NCBI GenBank assembly: GCA_020746995.1
Contig: JAGPXD010000007.1
Span: 434,001 to 498,000 of the forward strand
Source: Plectosphaerella cucumerina
Taxonomy: Eukaryota > Ascomycota > Sordariomycetes > Glomerellales > Plectosphaerellaceae
Reading direction: 5' to 3'
Length of the DNA: 64,000 nt
Shown: in pieces, positions 55,432 through 64,000 of the stretch
How the letters are laid out: the number at the start of each line of letters is the position of its first letter
Numbering within the stretch: position 1 is the first letter of the stretch
Program-made: the position numbers and the translations under genes
Notes under the pieces: model-generated
Database searches by the model: none
What the model saw: the letters and a program-made list of their open reading frames with translations, nothing else
What the model was told of the DNA's origin: nothing

Positions 55432-56932
55432 ATGGCGAGTGCTCAGCAGCCGGACTCCCCGGCCGTGCCGTTCGACTCGAACATGTACTTCTCCGACACG
55501 GAGACCAACCCCCGCTACAACAACCACCGCCGCGGCACATCTCGCGTTCGGGGCACATCCCGCGGCGGCGCCACGTCGGCCTCGCCCGGCGCCCGCATCT
55601 CCGGCGACGACGGCGAGTCTCTCCGGTCCCAGCGTCCCCTGGCCCCTGAGGAGGAGGGCGAGCCCAGCGGCGGATGGGACGGCCCCCGGCACCCGGACGC
55701 CGCCGCAGCCCGTTCGTACTCCCGTGCCCGCCCCCCACGCACGCACCTCAACCGTCCCTACAACTACGACAACCAGGGCGAGCCCCTCCCGCCCTTCGCC
55801 GGCGAGCCGACCGAGGACCCCTTCTACGAGCGTCCACGCTCCCGGCGCCGCGATGAGGAGATGGGTTTCGGCACCGGATGGGGCTACTCCCCTCGCTACA
55901 CGGGCAGCACAAAGGGTGGTTTCGGCGACCAGCGCTACACCGACCAGCAGCGCCTGCACTGGGAGGACCTCAGCCCCCAGGAGCGTCGCGAGGTGATGCG
56001 CCTCCCCTGGATGCAGTGGATGAACAGCAACGTCAAGAACCACTTCGTCGCCGCCGTCGGCGAGTTCGTCGGCACCACCCTCTTCCTCTTCTTCGCCTTT
56101 GGCGGCACCACTGTCGCCAACATCCAGTCCAAGGCCAACAACTCCAACCAGCCCGGCGAGAACAACACGACGACTGGTGACCTGACGGGTTTCAACGTCA
56201 ACGTTCTCATGTACATCTCCCTCAGCTTCGGTCTCTCCCTCATGGTCAACGTCTGGATCTTCTTCCGCATCAGCGGCGGCCTCTTCAACCCCGCCGTCAC
56301 CCTTGGCCTGCTCCTGACCGGCGGTATTGGCGCCATCCGCGCCGTGTGCCTCTTCTTCGCGCAGATGCTGGGCGGCATGTTCGCCTCGGTGCTTGTCAAC
56401 TTCCTCTTCCCTGAGAACTTCAACGTCCGTACCACTCTTGGTGGTGGCGCCTCGCTCGCCCAGGGCGTCTTCATCGAGGCCATCCTGACCGCCGAGCTCG
56501 TCTTCTGCATCTTCATGTTGGCCAAGGAGAAGCACCGTGGTACTTTCATCGCGCCTATCGGCATCGGTCTGGCTCTGTTCATTGCCGAGCTGGTTGGTGT
56601 CCAATTCACCGGTGGCTCGCTCAACCCCGCGCGTTCTTTCGGCCCTTGTGTCGTCACTGCCACCTTTGACCGCGAGCACTGGATCTACTGTAAGTTTCCT
56701 CTGGATCTGCCTCTCTTGAAATCGCCTGCTAACATATTTAGGGGTCGGACCTATGATCGGATCGCTGATTGCCGTCGCCCTGTACAAGCTCTTCAAGATG
56801 CTCGAGTACGAGATGGCCAACCCCGGCGCCGACGGCGACCCAACCAACGACCCTACCAAGAACCCGGAGAAGCACGCCGAGGTGACCATGGCGCGCACCG
56901 TCTCCAACATCAACACGCCCAAGGTCGCATGA
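55432..56932 (+). CDS. Aquaporin (MIP family) with long N-terminal cytosolic tail
   Basis: Protein of 482 residues in two exons, 55432-56689 and 56742-56932. About 190 residues of Arg/Gly/Pro-rich hydrophilic sequence precede the channel domain. Six membrane segments follow with the two half-helix motifs FNPAVT and LNPARS. The second has Ser after the selectivity Arg, as in water channels, where glycerol facilitators usually have Asp (NPARD). The C-terminal tail is Asp/Asn/Lys-rich. It is probably a plasma-membrane water (or CO2/peroxide) channel. The N-terminal tail is much longer than in classical aquaporins and may carry regulation. Confidence 0.93.
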
Positions 56933-57504
56933 CCCGGCGGCGTCGGAGCATGAGTAACGACCAGAATGACCCGACCCGGCCGACGCGGGGGAGGAGGCTC
57001 TGCGCGAACCCCCCCCCTCGACGCTCGAGCCGCAGGTCCGCGCGCGTGACTCGCGTCACGGCAGCGGCCTGCTTTTTTATGGATCACGTCGATCAATGTT
57101 TGAATGAGTTCATGCGACACATGTGGTTTCCCCTTTCCTAGATATGTCACCCACACAACACGACACGATACGGACACGGACACAACGCAAGTCATGACAC
57201 ACACGGCCCCCGTCGGGACTTAATGAGAGGATGACGATGATGACGATCATGGATATGGACATGAACAGGGAGGAAAAGGAGGATTGGCAGGACGGGGCAA
57301 TGACATTCGAATCGACGGATCAGACAGGCGGACTAAGGCCTGGAGTATATAGACAGGTAGCAGCACTCGGAGGAGAAATGAATTGGAATTGAATTGGATT
57401 TTGTTCAGGAGAAATTCGACGCTTGCTTCGTGTGACATGAGTGATGAGGGTGATCCCATGCGTGGGAGTCACATGCTTGGGCTCTGCCCTCCCTGACTGA
57501 CCGG
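56933..57504. other. Convergent 3' region of aquaporin and HPP genes
   Basis: It contains GATGAC/GGACAC-type short repeats and both 3' flanks. No coding frame is supported. Confidence 0.4.
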
Positions 57505-58512
57505 CTATATCCGGTGGCTCAGACTCTCCAGGAGCTGCTGCTCTTCCGGTGTGATGTACATATGCTCAGGTACGATGACCTCGCCGGGACGGATGATGAG
57601 GTCGACCTCATGCGGTCCCCTAGCGCTACCTCGCACCGTGGACTCGGAATCTGATCGCCTCTCCTTGCGCTGTCTCTGCTTGCCGTCGTCGTCGTCTGAT
57701 GATGACCCTGCTTGGCTTTCCCCGTCTGTTTCGGCGACGGTGTCGTCGGTGTCGGTGGCGGCAGCCTGGGCTGCTGAGGTGCCCGACAGCTGCTTCTCGA
57801 GATCGATGTCGCGGCGCACCCAAGGCAATGTGGTGGCGCGAAGGTCCTCGGGAGTCCACCAGTACATGGGGAACTGGCGCTGGATGTTGTTGACGAGCAG
57901 GGCAACGACGAGCATCAAGCCGCAGCCGCACAGGACGACGGGGATGAGGAACCAGCCGAGATGCACGACATTGTCATCGACAACGGCCAGGAGGGCGGTG
58001 GCGCCGGCGGGAGGGTGGACTGTCTTGGTGAGGGCCATGATGGAGGTGGCGGAGGCGCATGCCAGGGCGCCGGCGACCCAGCGAACATTGTCGAAGTGGG
58101 AGGAGAGTAGGAAGAGCTTGCAGATGCCGACGCCAGTGATGGAGGCCAGGAGCTGGCCGACGATGGCGTTTCGGGGCTGTGCGAGGGGCGACTCGATGGA
58201 GTAGAACTCCAGGACTGCGGCAGCGCCAAAGCTGCCGATGATGATGGGGGCGCCGTGACCCTCGAAGGACGGAATGTGGTGTGAGACGACGGCAATGAGG
58301 GAGATGCCGCAGAAGACGCCGATGAAGGCCCAGAAGACGACGCTGATGTTACCCCAGTTGGGGCGCTTCTCAACGCGATAGCCGAAAAATCGGGAGACTG
58401 GGAGGGGGAGATGCCGCCATGGTGGAGGGGGGATGAAGGGGTTGAGGTAGCGGTCGATGTCGAAGCCCCAGTACCGCGGGTCACGGCTAGAGGACCGTGG
58501 TGTTGAGGACAT
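57505..58512 (-). CDS. HPP-family integral membrane protein
   Basis: Single-exon protein of 335 residues. The N-terminal half holds about four membrane segments. The eponymous HPP motif is present as TVHPPAGATALLAVV, and an upstream conserved part reads GAPIIIGSFGAAAVLEFY, followed by PLAQPRN. The C-terminal third is hydrophilic and Asp/Ser-rich (TDTDDTVAETDGESQAGSSSDDDDG), ending with a conserved PEEQQLLESL block. HPP proteins have been linked to nitrite transport in plastids and cyanobacteria; the fungal role is not established. It converges with the aquaporin gene. Confidence 0.9.
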   Translation of the reverse strand: MSSTPRSSSRDPRYWGFDIDRYLNPFIPPPPWRHLPLPVSRFFGYRVEKRPNWGNISVVFWAFIGVFCGISLIAVVSHHIPSFEGHGAPIIIGSFGAAAVLEFYSIESPLAQPRNAIVGQLLASITGVGICKLFLLSSHFDNVRWVAGALACASATSIMALTKTVHPPAGATALLAVVDDNVVHLGWFLIPVVLCGCGLMLVVALLVNNIQRQFPMYWWTPEDLRATTLPWVRRDIDLEKQLSGTSAAQAAATDTDDTVAETDGESQAGSSSDDDDGKQRQRKERRSDSESTVRGSARGPHEVDLIIRPGEVIVPEHMYITPEEQQLLESLSHRI

Positions 58513-60784
58513 GGCGGGGAGAGGGGGATGAGAGGGCTACCGAGGGGAGAGGTACCCGGCGTCGATCCGTGGCGGAGGCGAGGTGATGCCCCAGGGCCAG
58601 GGTTTGAGGAAAGGTGATGAGGTTGAGGTTGATGGAGTGTCGTGAGGTCCAGCTGCTAGGGAAGGTCGTGAGCCGCACGAGTCTGGCACGCCATCAACGG
58701 AGTGGCTGACGCGTGGGAGACACTGGGAGTAGGCCGGCCGTAGGGAGTCGATCGTCGAGCTGAGCCGAGTCAACCAGTTCGCGTTCGGTTGGTCGAATGC
58801 TAGCGAGCAACGGTCGTAAAGACAGGCGCTTGCTGCTAGGCAGGTACAAGCACATGGAAGTCGTGTCCGAAGAATGAGGTAGTCGCGAGTGAGGGCCGAA
58901 TATCAAGCGTCGTTGACCGTTGTTTTGTTTCCCAACTCCATCCGTTCTGCACCACATCTTTCCCCTCCCCCGAAACAAAATTCTCCCTCGACCCTTTTGA
59001 ACACCATACTCCAACAGCCGTGCCGCGGAGACATCAGTTTTGACGTGCTTCCTCCCGTGAGCACGGCACGGGTCAAAGAGGTCTCGTCATGTGTAGCAGC
59101 ACGTCATGGTTTAGTAACAGAAACCCCAAAACGGCCTAAGGCGCCTGACGCCCGGTCCGGACGGCAGCAGCACCAGGCACCGCTGCTTCCCTTGGGAGTT
59201 TCCCCAGCCTGCCAGCCCGGCCCCTCTTAAACCCCCGGGGGCCGGGCCCTCCCCGCCGAGCCCTCCGGTTGGTCCACCCCGGTTCTTATTATATAACAGT
59301 TTGCTCAAACTAGTAACTTGGAACTGCCGCTATAAAGCGCTGCTTCTTCCCTTGGCCCTTCGTTCGCCCCTAGAGGCCAAGCGGACTTTTACTGGCATTC
59401 GGGAAGGTGGACAAGCAGCCCTGAGCTGTCGGCTTCGTGTCGTTTGTCTTGGGAGGGGGAGGGGGCACGGGAAAATGGCACGACACCGCCCCATCTGGCC
59501 CTTTTGTTGCCACCGAACCTCCGCGGAGCGACGGCGTTCATCTGGCCATCTCGCGCCGTTTCTACAGCCGAGAGATCCCGGAGTGAGATGCAGAGATTGC
59601 TTGCCCAGATGAAGCTGCTTCCTGTCATACTTGCTTCGTTTGTGGCAAGGGAACGCGACGAAATAAAAGGCCAATCTTTGTAGGGGACGCGCCGCTGTAG
59701 GCAGATGGCGCGCTACCATTTTCGCACCCGGAAATCCCAGATTCCGGATGCCGCCGTATTCCAGGGCCAGAACATCGATCCCCTGCATCTTCTGCCCTGC
59801 GGAGGTGGAGCCTCGGCACACCTGGGCGCTGGGAATCTGGGGAAAGCGGACCTCCCGTCGTCGTAAGCCAACGGTCACGAAAGCAGGGAGAGGCGGGTGA
59901 CCTCGCTTCTTTTGTGCTGCAGGTCAACCGGCAGTCTCGACTGACTCATCTTTCGAATTTTTCATTTTCTCCAGTTCGCCCTGATGACTGATTTTTTGCT
60001 GATGGGGATTGCGGCGTTGCGCATTGGATCCCGAACTTGTCCATTTCCCGAATACCGGGAACGGGGCCGACTAGAAAATTCGCCCCTGGAATCCGGCACG
60101 GTCGGACCAGCATACCACCAACACAGGAGTTCTCAACCATCGGCATCAACTGGTGAGTAAGGAGAAATGAGTGTGCAGGCTTCTGTGTCGCTACGTTGCT
60201 TCTCCCAAACTACCAGACTGCCAGCAGACAGCATGATGTATCGGAGTGATTGATGCTGCTACCATGCCTGCACTAACGCTGACCGTTCATTTTGTCAGGC
60301 CACTTCAAAGATGGGATGAAGGCGTCGCCGAGAAGGCCCGGTAGCGCTCCCCAATATAGACGATAGAGGGCACCATCTTGTGCCACAAGTCCCAGCTCCC
60401 TCAAGATGCGGCTGAGGATGCCTCCGAATGGCTTCTATTTTCGATCTCCTGGGCCATGAACTGGATTGCGAAACCGGGACTACCGTGATGCTCAACTTTC
60501 AGATGGCATCACTCGGAGCTTTTTTTTTTGGAAGACGATTTGTGGCATCAAGTATAAAGAGATGCCAATGTGTCCCGAAACAAGAGATACCCTCATCATC
60601 AACAGCATCAATTCACTCCCTCATCTCACCCAGACAATCATCTCATTTCCACGAGACAACGCAAAAACACTCCAAACCACCACAACACCTAGTCTCGCCC
60701 CAGCAAGACATCCAACAAGCACTTCAAGCACTCCAAAACACCATACCGTCATAAAAACATCGCCCAACACCACCAGCATCCACC
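58513..60784. other. Intergenic region of 2.3 kb
   Basis: Low-quality overlapping frames only. It holds the HPP promoter on the left and the promoter of the secreted protein on the right. A GGGCC-rich stretch occurs near 59220-59280, ending in an AT-rich run (TTATTATATAA, about 59285-59296). No tRNA or repeat element was recognised. Confidence 0.45.
60553..60558 (+). promoter_or_regulatory. TATA box of the cysteine-rich secreted protein gene
   Basis: TATAAA about 230 bases before the ATG at 60785, followed by an A/C-rich leader with CAACACC-type runs usual for highly expressed fungal genes. Confidence 0.45.
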
Positions 60785-61132
60785 ATGTACGCCTCCTCCG
60801 TCAAGTCTGCCCTTATCGCCCTCGCCCTCGCCGGCGCCACCATCGCTGCTCCCCAGTCGTACCCCGACAAGTGCGGCGACATGGTCTGCCCCTCCGACAA
60901 GCCTCTTTGCTGCGAAGTCCCCTTCAACGGCGGCGTCGGACTCGAGTGCCTGGCCAAGTGCCCCCCGCTGGTCTTCCCGACCACCATGACCACCGTGGTG
61001 TCCACGGCCACCCAGGCCCCTCCGCCCCCTGCCTTTGGGCCCAAGTGCGGTGACTCCTTCTTCTGTAAGGAGGGCCAAGTCTGCTGCACCCTTTACACCT
61101 GCGCCGACACCCCGGAGGAGTGCCCCAAGTAG
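60785..61132 (+). CDS. Small cysteine-rich secreted protein with two CGD modules
   Basis: Single-exon protein of 115 residues. The signal peptide is about residues 1-22 (SALIALALAGATIAAP). The mature part has twelve cysteines in two similar blocks: CGDMVCPSDKPLCC...CLAKC and CGDSFFCKEGQVCC...C...C, joined by a Thr/Pro linker. The shared pattern is CGD-x2/3-C-x5-CC. No known family is recognised with confidence. Size, secretion and paired cysteines fit an apoplastic effector or cell-surface protein. A TATA box and a long leader support active transcription. Confidence 0.85.
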   Translation: MYASSVKSALIALALAGATIAAPQSYPDKCGDMVCPSDKPLCCEVPFNGGVGLECLAKCPPLVFPTTMTTVVSTATQAPPPPAFGPKCGDSFFCKEGQVCCTLYTCADTPEECPK

Positions 61133-61654
61133 GGCCGGAAGGGAAGAACGAAGAAATGGGATTGCTTCAGGAGTAAGATGGGAACGGGAATCTAGATAGA
61201 GGGGTTTTTCGATTGTCACTCGCTTTGGTTCGGATATTTAGATAGACTGATAGAAAACAACAAAATTCGGATGGGTATGTTTCTGTGCAGAATCTGGCTT
61301 TCACGTTTTCGTCTCGCTCGGCGGACCAGCTTTTATGTTGATGATGGCTTCTTGACGAATTGGCTTGGGATGGCAGGAGGCATAGATGACATTCAAAGGA
61401 GGCAACCAAGCCTGGAAAACTAGATAAGACACACAGGTCTACTGTGAAATCTTTTCCTGTGTGAATCTGACCTGGAGGAACTTTGGTAAAGATCCCGAAG
61501 TGCTTGCAGGATGCAAGTGGTGTCTAGGCTTATCAGATAAGACGACCGTGACGGCATCAGGGGGGGACAGGGGCAGCAGCTGACAGTTGAGGTGACCCCT
61601 GAATTTCGGCGGAAAGCAGTGCAGCCTGTCAACCCCATCACACAACCAACAAAC
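61133..61654. other. Intergenic stretch
   Basis: AT-richer 3' flank of the secreted-protein gene and promoter of the next gene. Nothing else was recognised. Confidence 0.4.
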
Positions 61655-62557
61655 ATGGCCACTCCAACATTGCGCCGCATTCTACCACGCAAGCTGTGCC
61701 TCCACCGCCAGTCGCGGCCGATGAGCTCGTCCGTCGACTGGACAGATATCGACCTGAATGGCTCCCCGCCACCTGGTGCCGTCGTGGAACACCTTATCCC
61801 TGCCTTCATCGTCGCCCGCCTGTGCGCCGTCGCCAACCACGGCCGCCACTGGGAGCCGCGTCCCTTCCGGATGGACGGCCAGAAGACGCCCGCCGGCCCA
61901 GCAACGCGCACACCTCCCATGAGCGACATATCTTTCTGGACCGAGCACTGGAACAATCCTGCCGGCCTTCCCGCCGGCCTCCCGCCGGTGACCTCGTCTT
62001 CGCCGGACCTGCGCCGCCCGGCCGACAGGGTCTTCGAGGCCCTGGGGTCAACAACAAACCCCTACGCCATGATCATGATGCAGGACCGGCTGCAGACGGC
62101 GAAAGCCCGGCTCGAGTCATACACTGAGCCCATCTCGGCGCATTCAGCACGCGCCCTCCTCCGCCAGGCGACGGCACCGGATGGCAGTGGTGGCGACGAT
62201 CCCACTAACGACCTCATTGCGCCTTTGCAAGAAGCATCTGCTGTGTTCGAGCTTACTCGCGACCCAGAGATTGCTCGGCAGATCCAGGCGATCAGGGGGC
62301 TGGTGACCGCCCAGCTGATGGTGGTGGAGCAGCACTGTCCCGGGGCCCAGGGGTTTACAGCGCACTGGGATGAGTTTTACCCCTATTATTTCAGCGCCGT
62401 GTCGGGATTTGCGCGGCGATGGGCGCGGGGGCATATTGGGGAGATGAGAACGGCTTATGAGGCGAGTCCTGGGGCATATGCGAGAGATGCGGTGTTGGAG
62501 GAGCTTGTAGAGAGGGAGAAGAAGGTTGAGGAGATGCGGTATGCTTTCGAGGGCTGA
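61655..62557 (+). CDS. Hypothetical protein, 300 residues
   Basis: Single-exon frame starting at 61655 (MATPTLRRILPRKLCLHRQ); the open frame extends upstream to an ATG at 61592, but the shorter start gives a basic, Leu/Arg-rich N terminus like a mitochondrial presequence. No domain is recognised. The C-terminal half is alpha-helical and charged, with conserved-looking Trp/Tyr positions (TAHWDEFYPYYFSAVSGFARRWARG) best described in parts. Codon use and length favour a real gene, probably of narrow distribution. Confidence 0.65.
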   Translation: MATPTLRRILPRKLCLHRQSRPMSSSVDWTDIDLNGSPPPGAVVEHLIPAFIVARLCAVANHGRHWEPRPFRMDGQKTPAGPATRTPPMSDISFWTEHWNNPAGLPAGLPPVTSSSPDLRRPADRVFEALGSTTNPYAMIMMQDRLQTAKARLESYTEPISAHSARALLRQATAPDGSGGDDPTNDLIAPLQEASAVFELTRDPEIARQIQAIRGLVTAQLMVVEQHCPGAQGFTAHWDEFYPYYFSAVSGFARRWARGHIGEMRTAYEASPGAYARDAVLEELVEREKKVEEMRYAFEG

Positions 62558-62812
62558 GGACCTCAATCCAAGCGATGGTTCGTTTGGGTTAATCGCTTGA
62601 GGGTGTTTGTTGTTGTGGAAACGGCGCGGAGCCCTGCAGGATTCGGGGCAACGTGCTGAAAAGCCCCTGAATATCCGCCCATCACGATGAACCCAAGCTT
62701 TCAAGCCTCAAATCCCCCAATACGTTTCCTCCCTTTCTTTCAAGATCGATCGCGCCTGGTGTCCACCCTCGCCGGCTCCATCGCCTAAGGTACTCATCGG
62801 AATTGCGACACG

Positions 62813-63667
62813 ATGCGACGCTCCACGGTTTCTTGCCTGGGATGCCTCCCCCGGCAGCTCGTTCGACCTGTGATCAAACGCGCTCATTCGCGCTTGGCCC
62901 AGTCATCGCACCTTACGGCCCTGTCGGTCGCGTCTCCGAGACCGCTCGCGCACGCCGCGCGCAAACGCCGCTCCATGTCGTCTTCTCAGAAATCCACCGA
63001 AACCTCAGACGTCTCCTCAAAGAGGATCGGTATGGAATGGTACGACCTTTCGCCGGAGCGCAAGATCCAGTTGTCCCTCGGCCCTGGACCCAACGCGAAA
63101 TGGGGCTGGGCCATCTACCGCACCACATTCAGACCGGACCTTGACCGGCACTGGGACTCGTTCAAACAGCTCGTGATGGAGAACATCAGGGCCGACGTGG
63201 TCGCTTCCGATACCCCCGAGCTCATCAACCAGATGGACTTCGTCTTCGTCGAGGACAACTCCCTAGAAAACGCGGACCTCGAAACCCTGAAGCGCAGGTT
63301 CAGGGCATGGGCTATTGCCGACGGCACCGATCCCACTGAGGAACAGGGGTTGACGCGCGACACGCGACACGCCTTCTTCATCCAGGTCGACGAGGAGTCG
63401 CTGCTGAGCTTTCTGAGTAACCCTGCTGTCCCAACGGGATCGTTTACGGAGGCGAAGCTCATCGGGACACACGTCAACATTGTCCGGGGCTGGGAGGATG
63501 GGCCGAACGGGGGGGTGGACGAGTCTGGCGACCTCCTTGTTCCCGAGGACTGGATGAAGATGAAGGCCACCATGATCGCGCCCTATTTCTATGCCGAACT
63601 TGACGATGCCACCGAGAGTTGGTACGCGCATTACATGCCGCCGCCACATGGGATAAGCTCCTGGTAG
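62813..63667 (+). CDS. Hypothetical protein, 284 residues
   Basis: Single-exon frame. The N terminus is basic and Ser-rich, possibly an organelle-targeting sequence. From about residue 75 a folded region begins (GMEWYDLSPE; WGWAIYRTTF; RHAFFIQVDEESL; LIGTHVNIVRGWEDG; WMKMKATMIAPYFYAELDD). The pattern W-G-W-x-I-Y-R-T-x-F...W-x-x-F resembles fungal orphan families expanded in plant-associated species. I do not recognise a function. A later Met near residue 55 (MSSSQKSTE) may be the true start. Confidence 0.72.
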   Translation: MRRSTVSCLGCLPRQLVRPVIKRAHSRLAQSSHLTALSVASPRPLAHAARKRRSMSSSQKSTETSDVSSKRIGMEWYDLSPERKIQLSLGPGPNAKWGWAIYRTTFRPDLDRHWDSFKQLVMENIRADVVASDTPELINQMDFVFVEDNSLENADLETLKRRFRAWAIADGTDPTEEQGLTRDTRHAFFIQVDEESLLSFLSNPAVPTGSFTEAKLIGTHVNIVRGWEDGPNGGVDESGDLLVPEDWMKMKATMIAPYFYAELDDATESWYAHYMPPPHGISSW

Positions 63668-63724
63668 GGCGCTCGATTCATCTTCCCATTGACGCGTGTT
63701 TTTCCCACGATGAAGGGGTGTCGC

Positions 63725-64000
63725 TCACACGAGCTTGACAACCCTCTCTTCAGCCCAGATCGCAGACTTCAGTCCAAAAGACGCTGCACCGACCCTGCGA
63801 TACGTCACCCGATCGCCCACATCCTCCAAGACGAGACAGAAGACCAGCCAATTGCCACCCGTGCAATGCTTCATCAAAGGGAGCAGGTAGACAAATCCCT
63901 CCAGGAAGTCGCCCGCGTCGATGTAATATGCCAAGGAAACCATGCGCCCGAGGCGACCCGACGCGTCCTGACCGCTGGCGTAGATCCCCCAACCGTCCCA
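63725..64000 (-). CDS. 3' part of a protein gene cut by the window edge
   Basis: An open minus-strand frame runs from the stop at 63725 to the edge of the window with no interruption (about 91 codons). Its end (GRMVSLAYYIDAGDFLEGF, then LVLEDVGDRVTYRRVGAASFG) resembles the C terminus of large fungal HET-domain-type proteins, where a stretch L-x-L-x-x-V...Y-x-R-V-G is common. The identification is tentative because the catalytic or HET part lies outside the window. Confidence 0.5.
   Translation of the reverse strand, partial: WDGWGIYASGQDASGRLGRMVSLAYYIDAGDFLEGFVYLLPLMKHCTGGNWLVFCLVLEDVGDRVTYRRVGAASFGLKSAIWAEERVVKLV

Noticed and set aside
55096..57204. 702-codon open frame antisense to the aquaporin gene
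   Set aside because: It mirrors the GC-rich codon pattern of the aquaporin coding strand, has no domain, and is Gly/Val/Glu-rich as antisense frames of such genes are.

Overview
This window looks like nuclear DNA of a filamentous ascomycete, most likely a plant-associated Sordariomycete of the Colletotrichum/Verticillium type. The reasons are short 45-100 nt GT-AG introns, GC-rich third codon positions, a beta-tubulin with the classic fungal intron positions (codons 4, 12, 21, 35, 53), a PalA/Rim20 orthologue, Zn2Cys6 regulators, a three-LysM secreted protein and a GH12-CBM1 protein. The genus is an inference from gene content. No tRNA, rRNA, CRISPR, intact transposon or bacterial operon structure was seen. 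Exon joins were worked out by hand from splice signals and reading frame, and every multi-exon gene given closes in frame.

Layout. 1-3.8 kb: no convincing gene. 3.8-7.0 kb: Dal5-type MFS transporter and an atypical SDR. 7.8-11.6 kb: palA (pH signalling/ESCRT), convergent with a small protein carrying two PPxY motifs. 12.1-15.8 kb: GT1 glycosyltransferase divergent from a Gfo/Idh/MocA oxidoreductase. 15.8-17.2 kb: a protein with two RPA-like OB folds. 17.7-22.2 kb: a second Dal5-type transporter and a membrane-anchored carboxylesterase. 24.3-25.2 kb: LysM effector candidate. 25.9-35.5 kb: an intronless P450 fused to a phthalate-dioxygenase-type reductase, then an MFS exporter and two Zn2Cys6 regulators, which together form a plausible small catabolic or detoxification cluster. 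35.9-37.5 kb: divergent beta-tubulin. 37.75-42.4 kb: VOC protein, mitochondrial D-lactate dehydrogenase and an FAD-Rieske oxidoreductase. 43.8-44.8 kb: GH12-CBM1 protein that has lost its catalytic nucleophile. 45.9-49.4 kb: amino-acid permease and secreted sulfatase. 50.0-52.4 kb: ankyrin-type protein with a possible compensated frameshift. 53.1-53.3 kb: candidate small membrane or secreted peptide gene with its own TATA box. 55.4-58.5 kb: aquaporin with a long N-terminal tail and an HPP membrane protein. 60.8-63.7 kb: cysteine-rich secreted protein and two orphan proteins. The right edge cuts a minus-strand gene.

The strongest candidates for something unusual are the self-sufficient bacterial-style P450 with its cluster, and the CBM1-bearing GH12 pseudoenzyme, which sits in the same window as other secreted, host-interface-type proteins.
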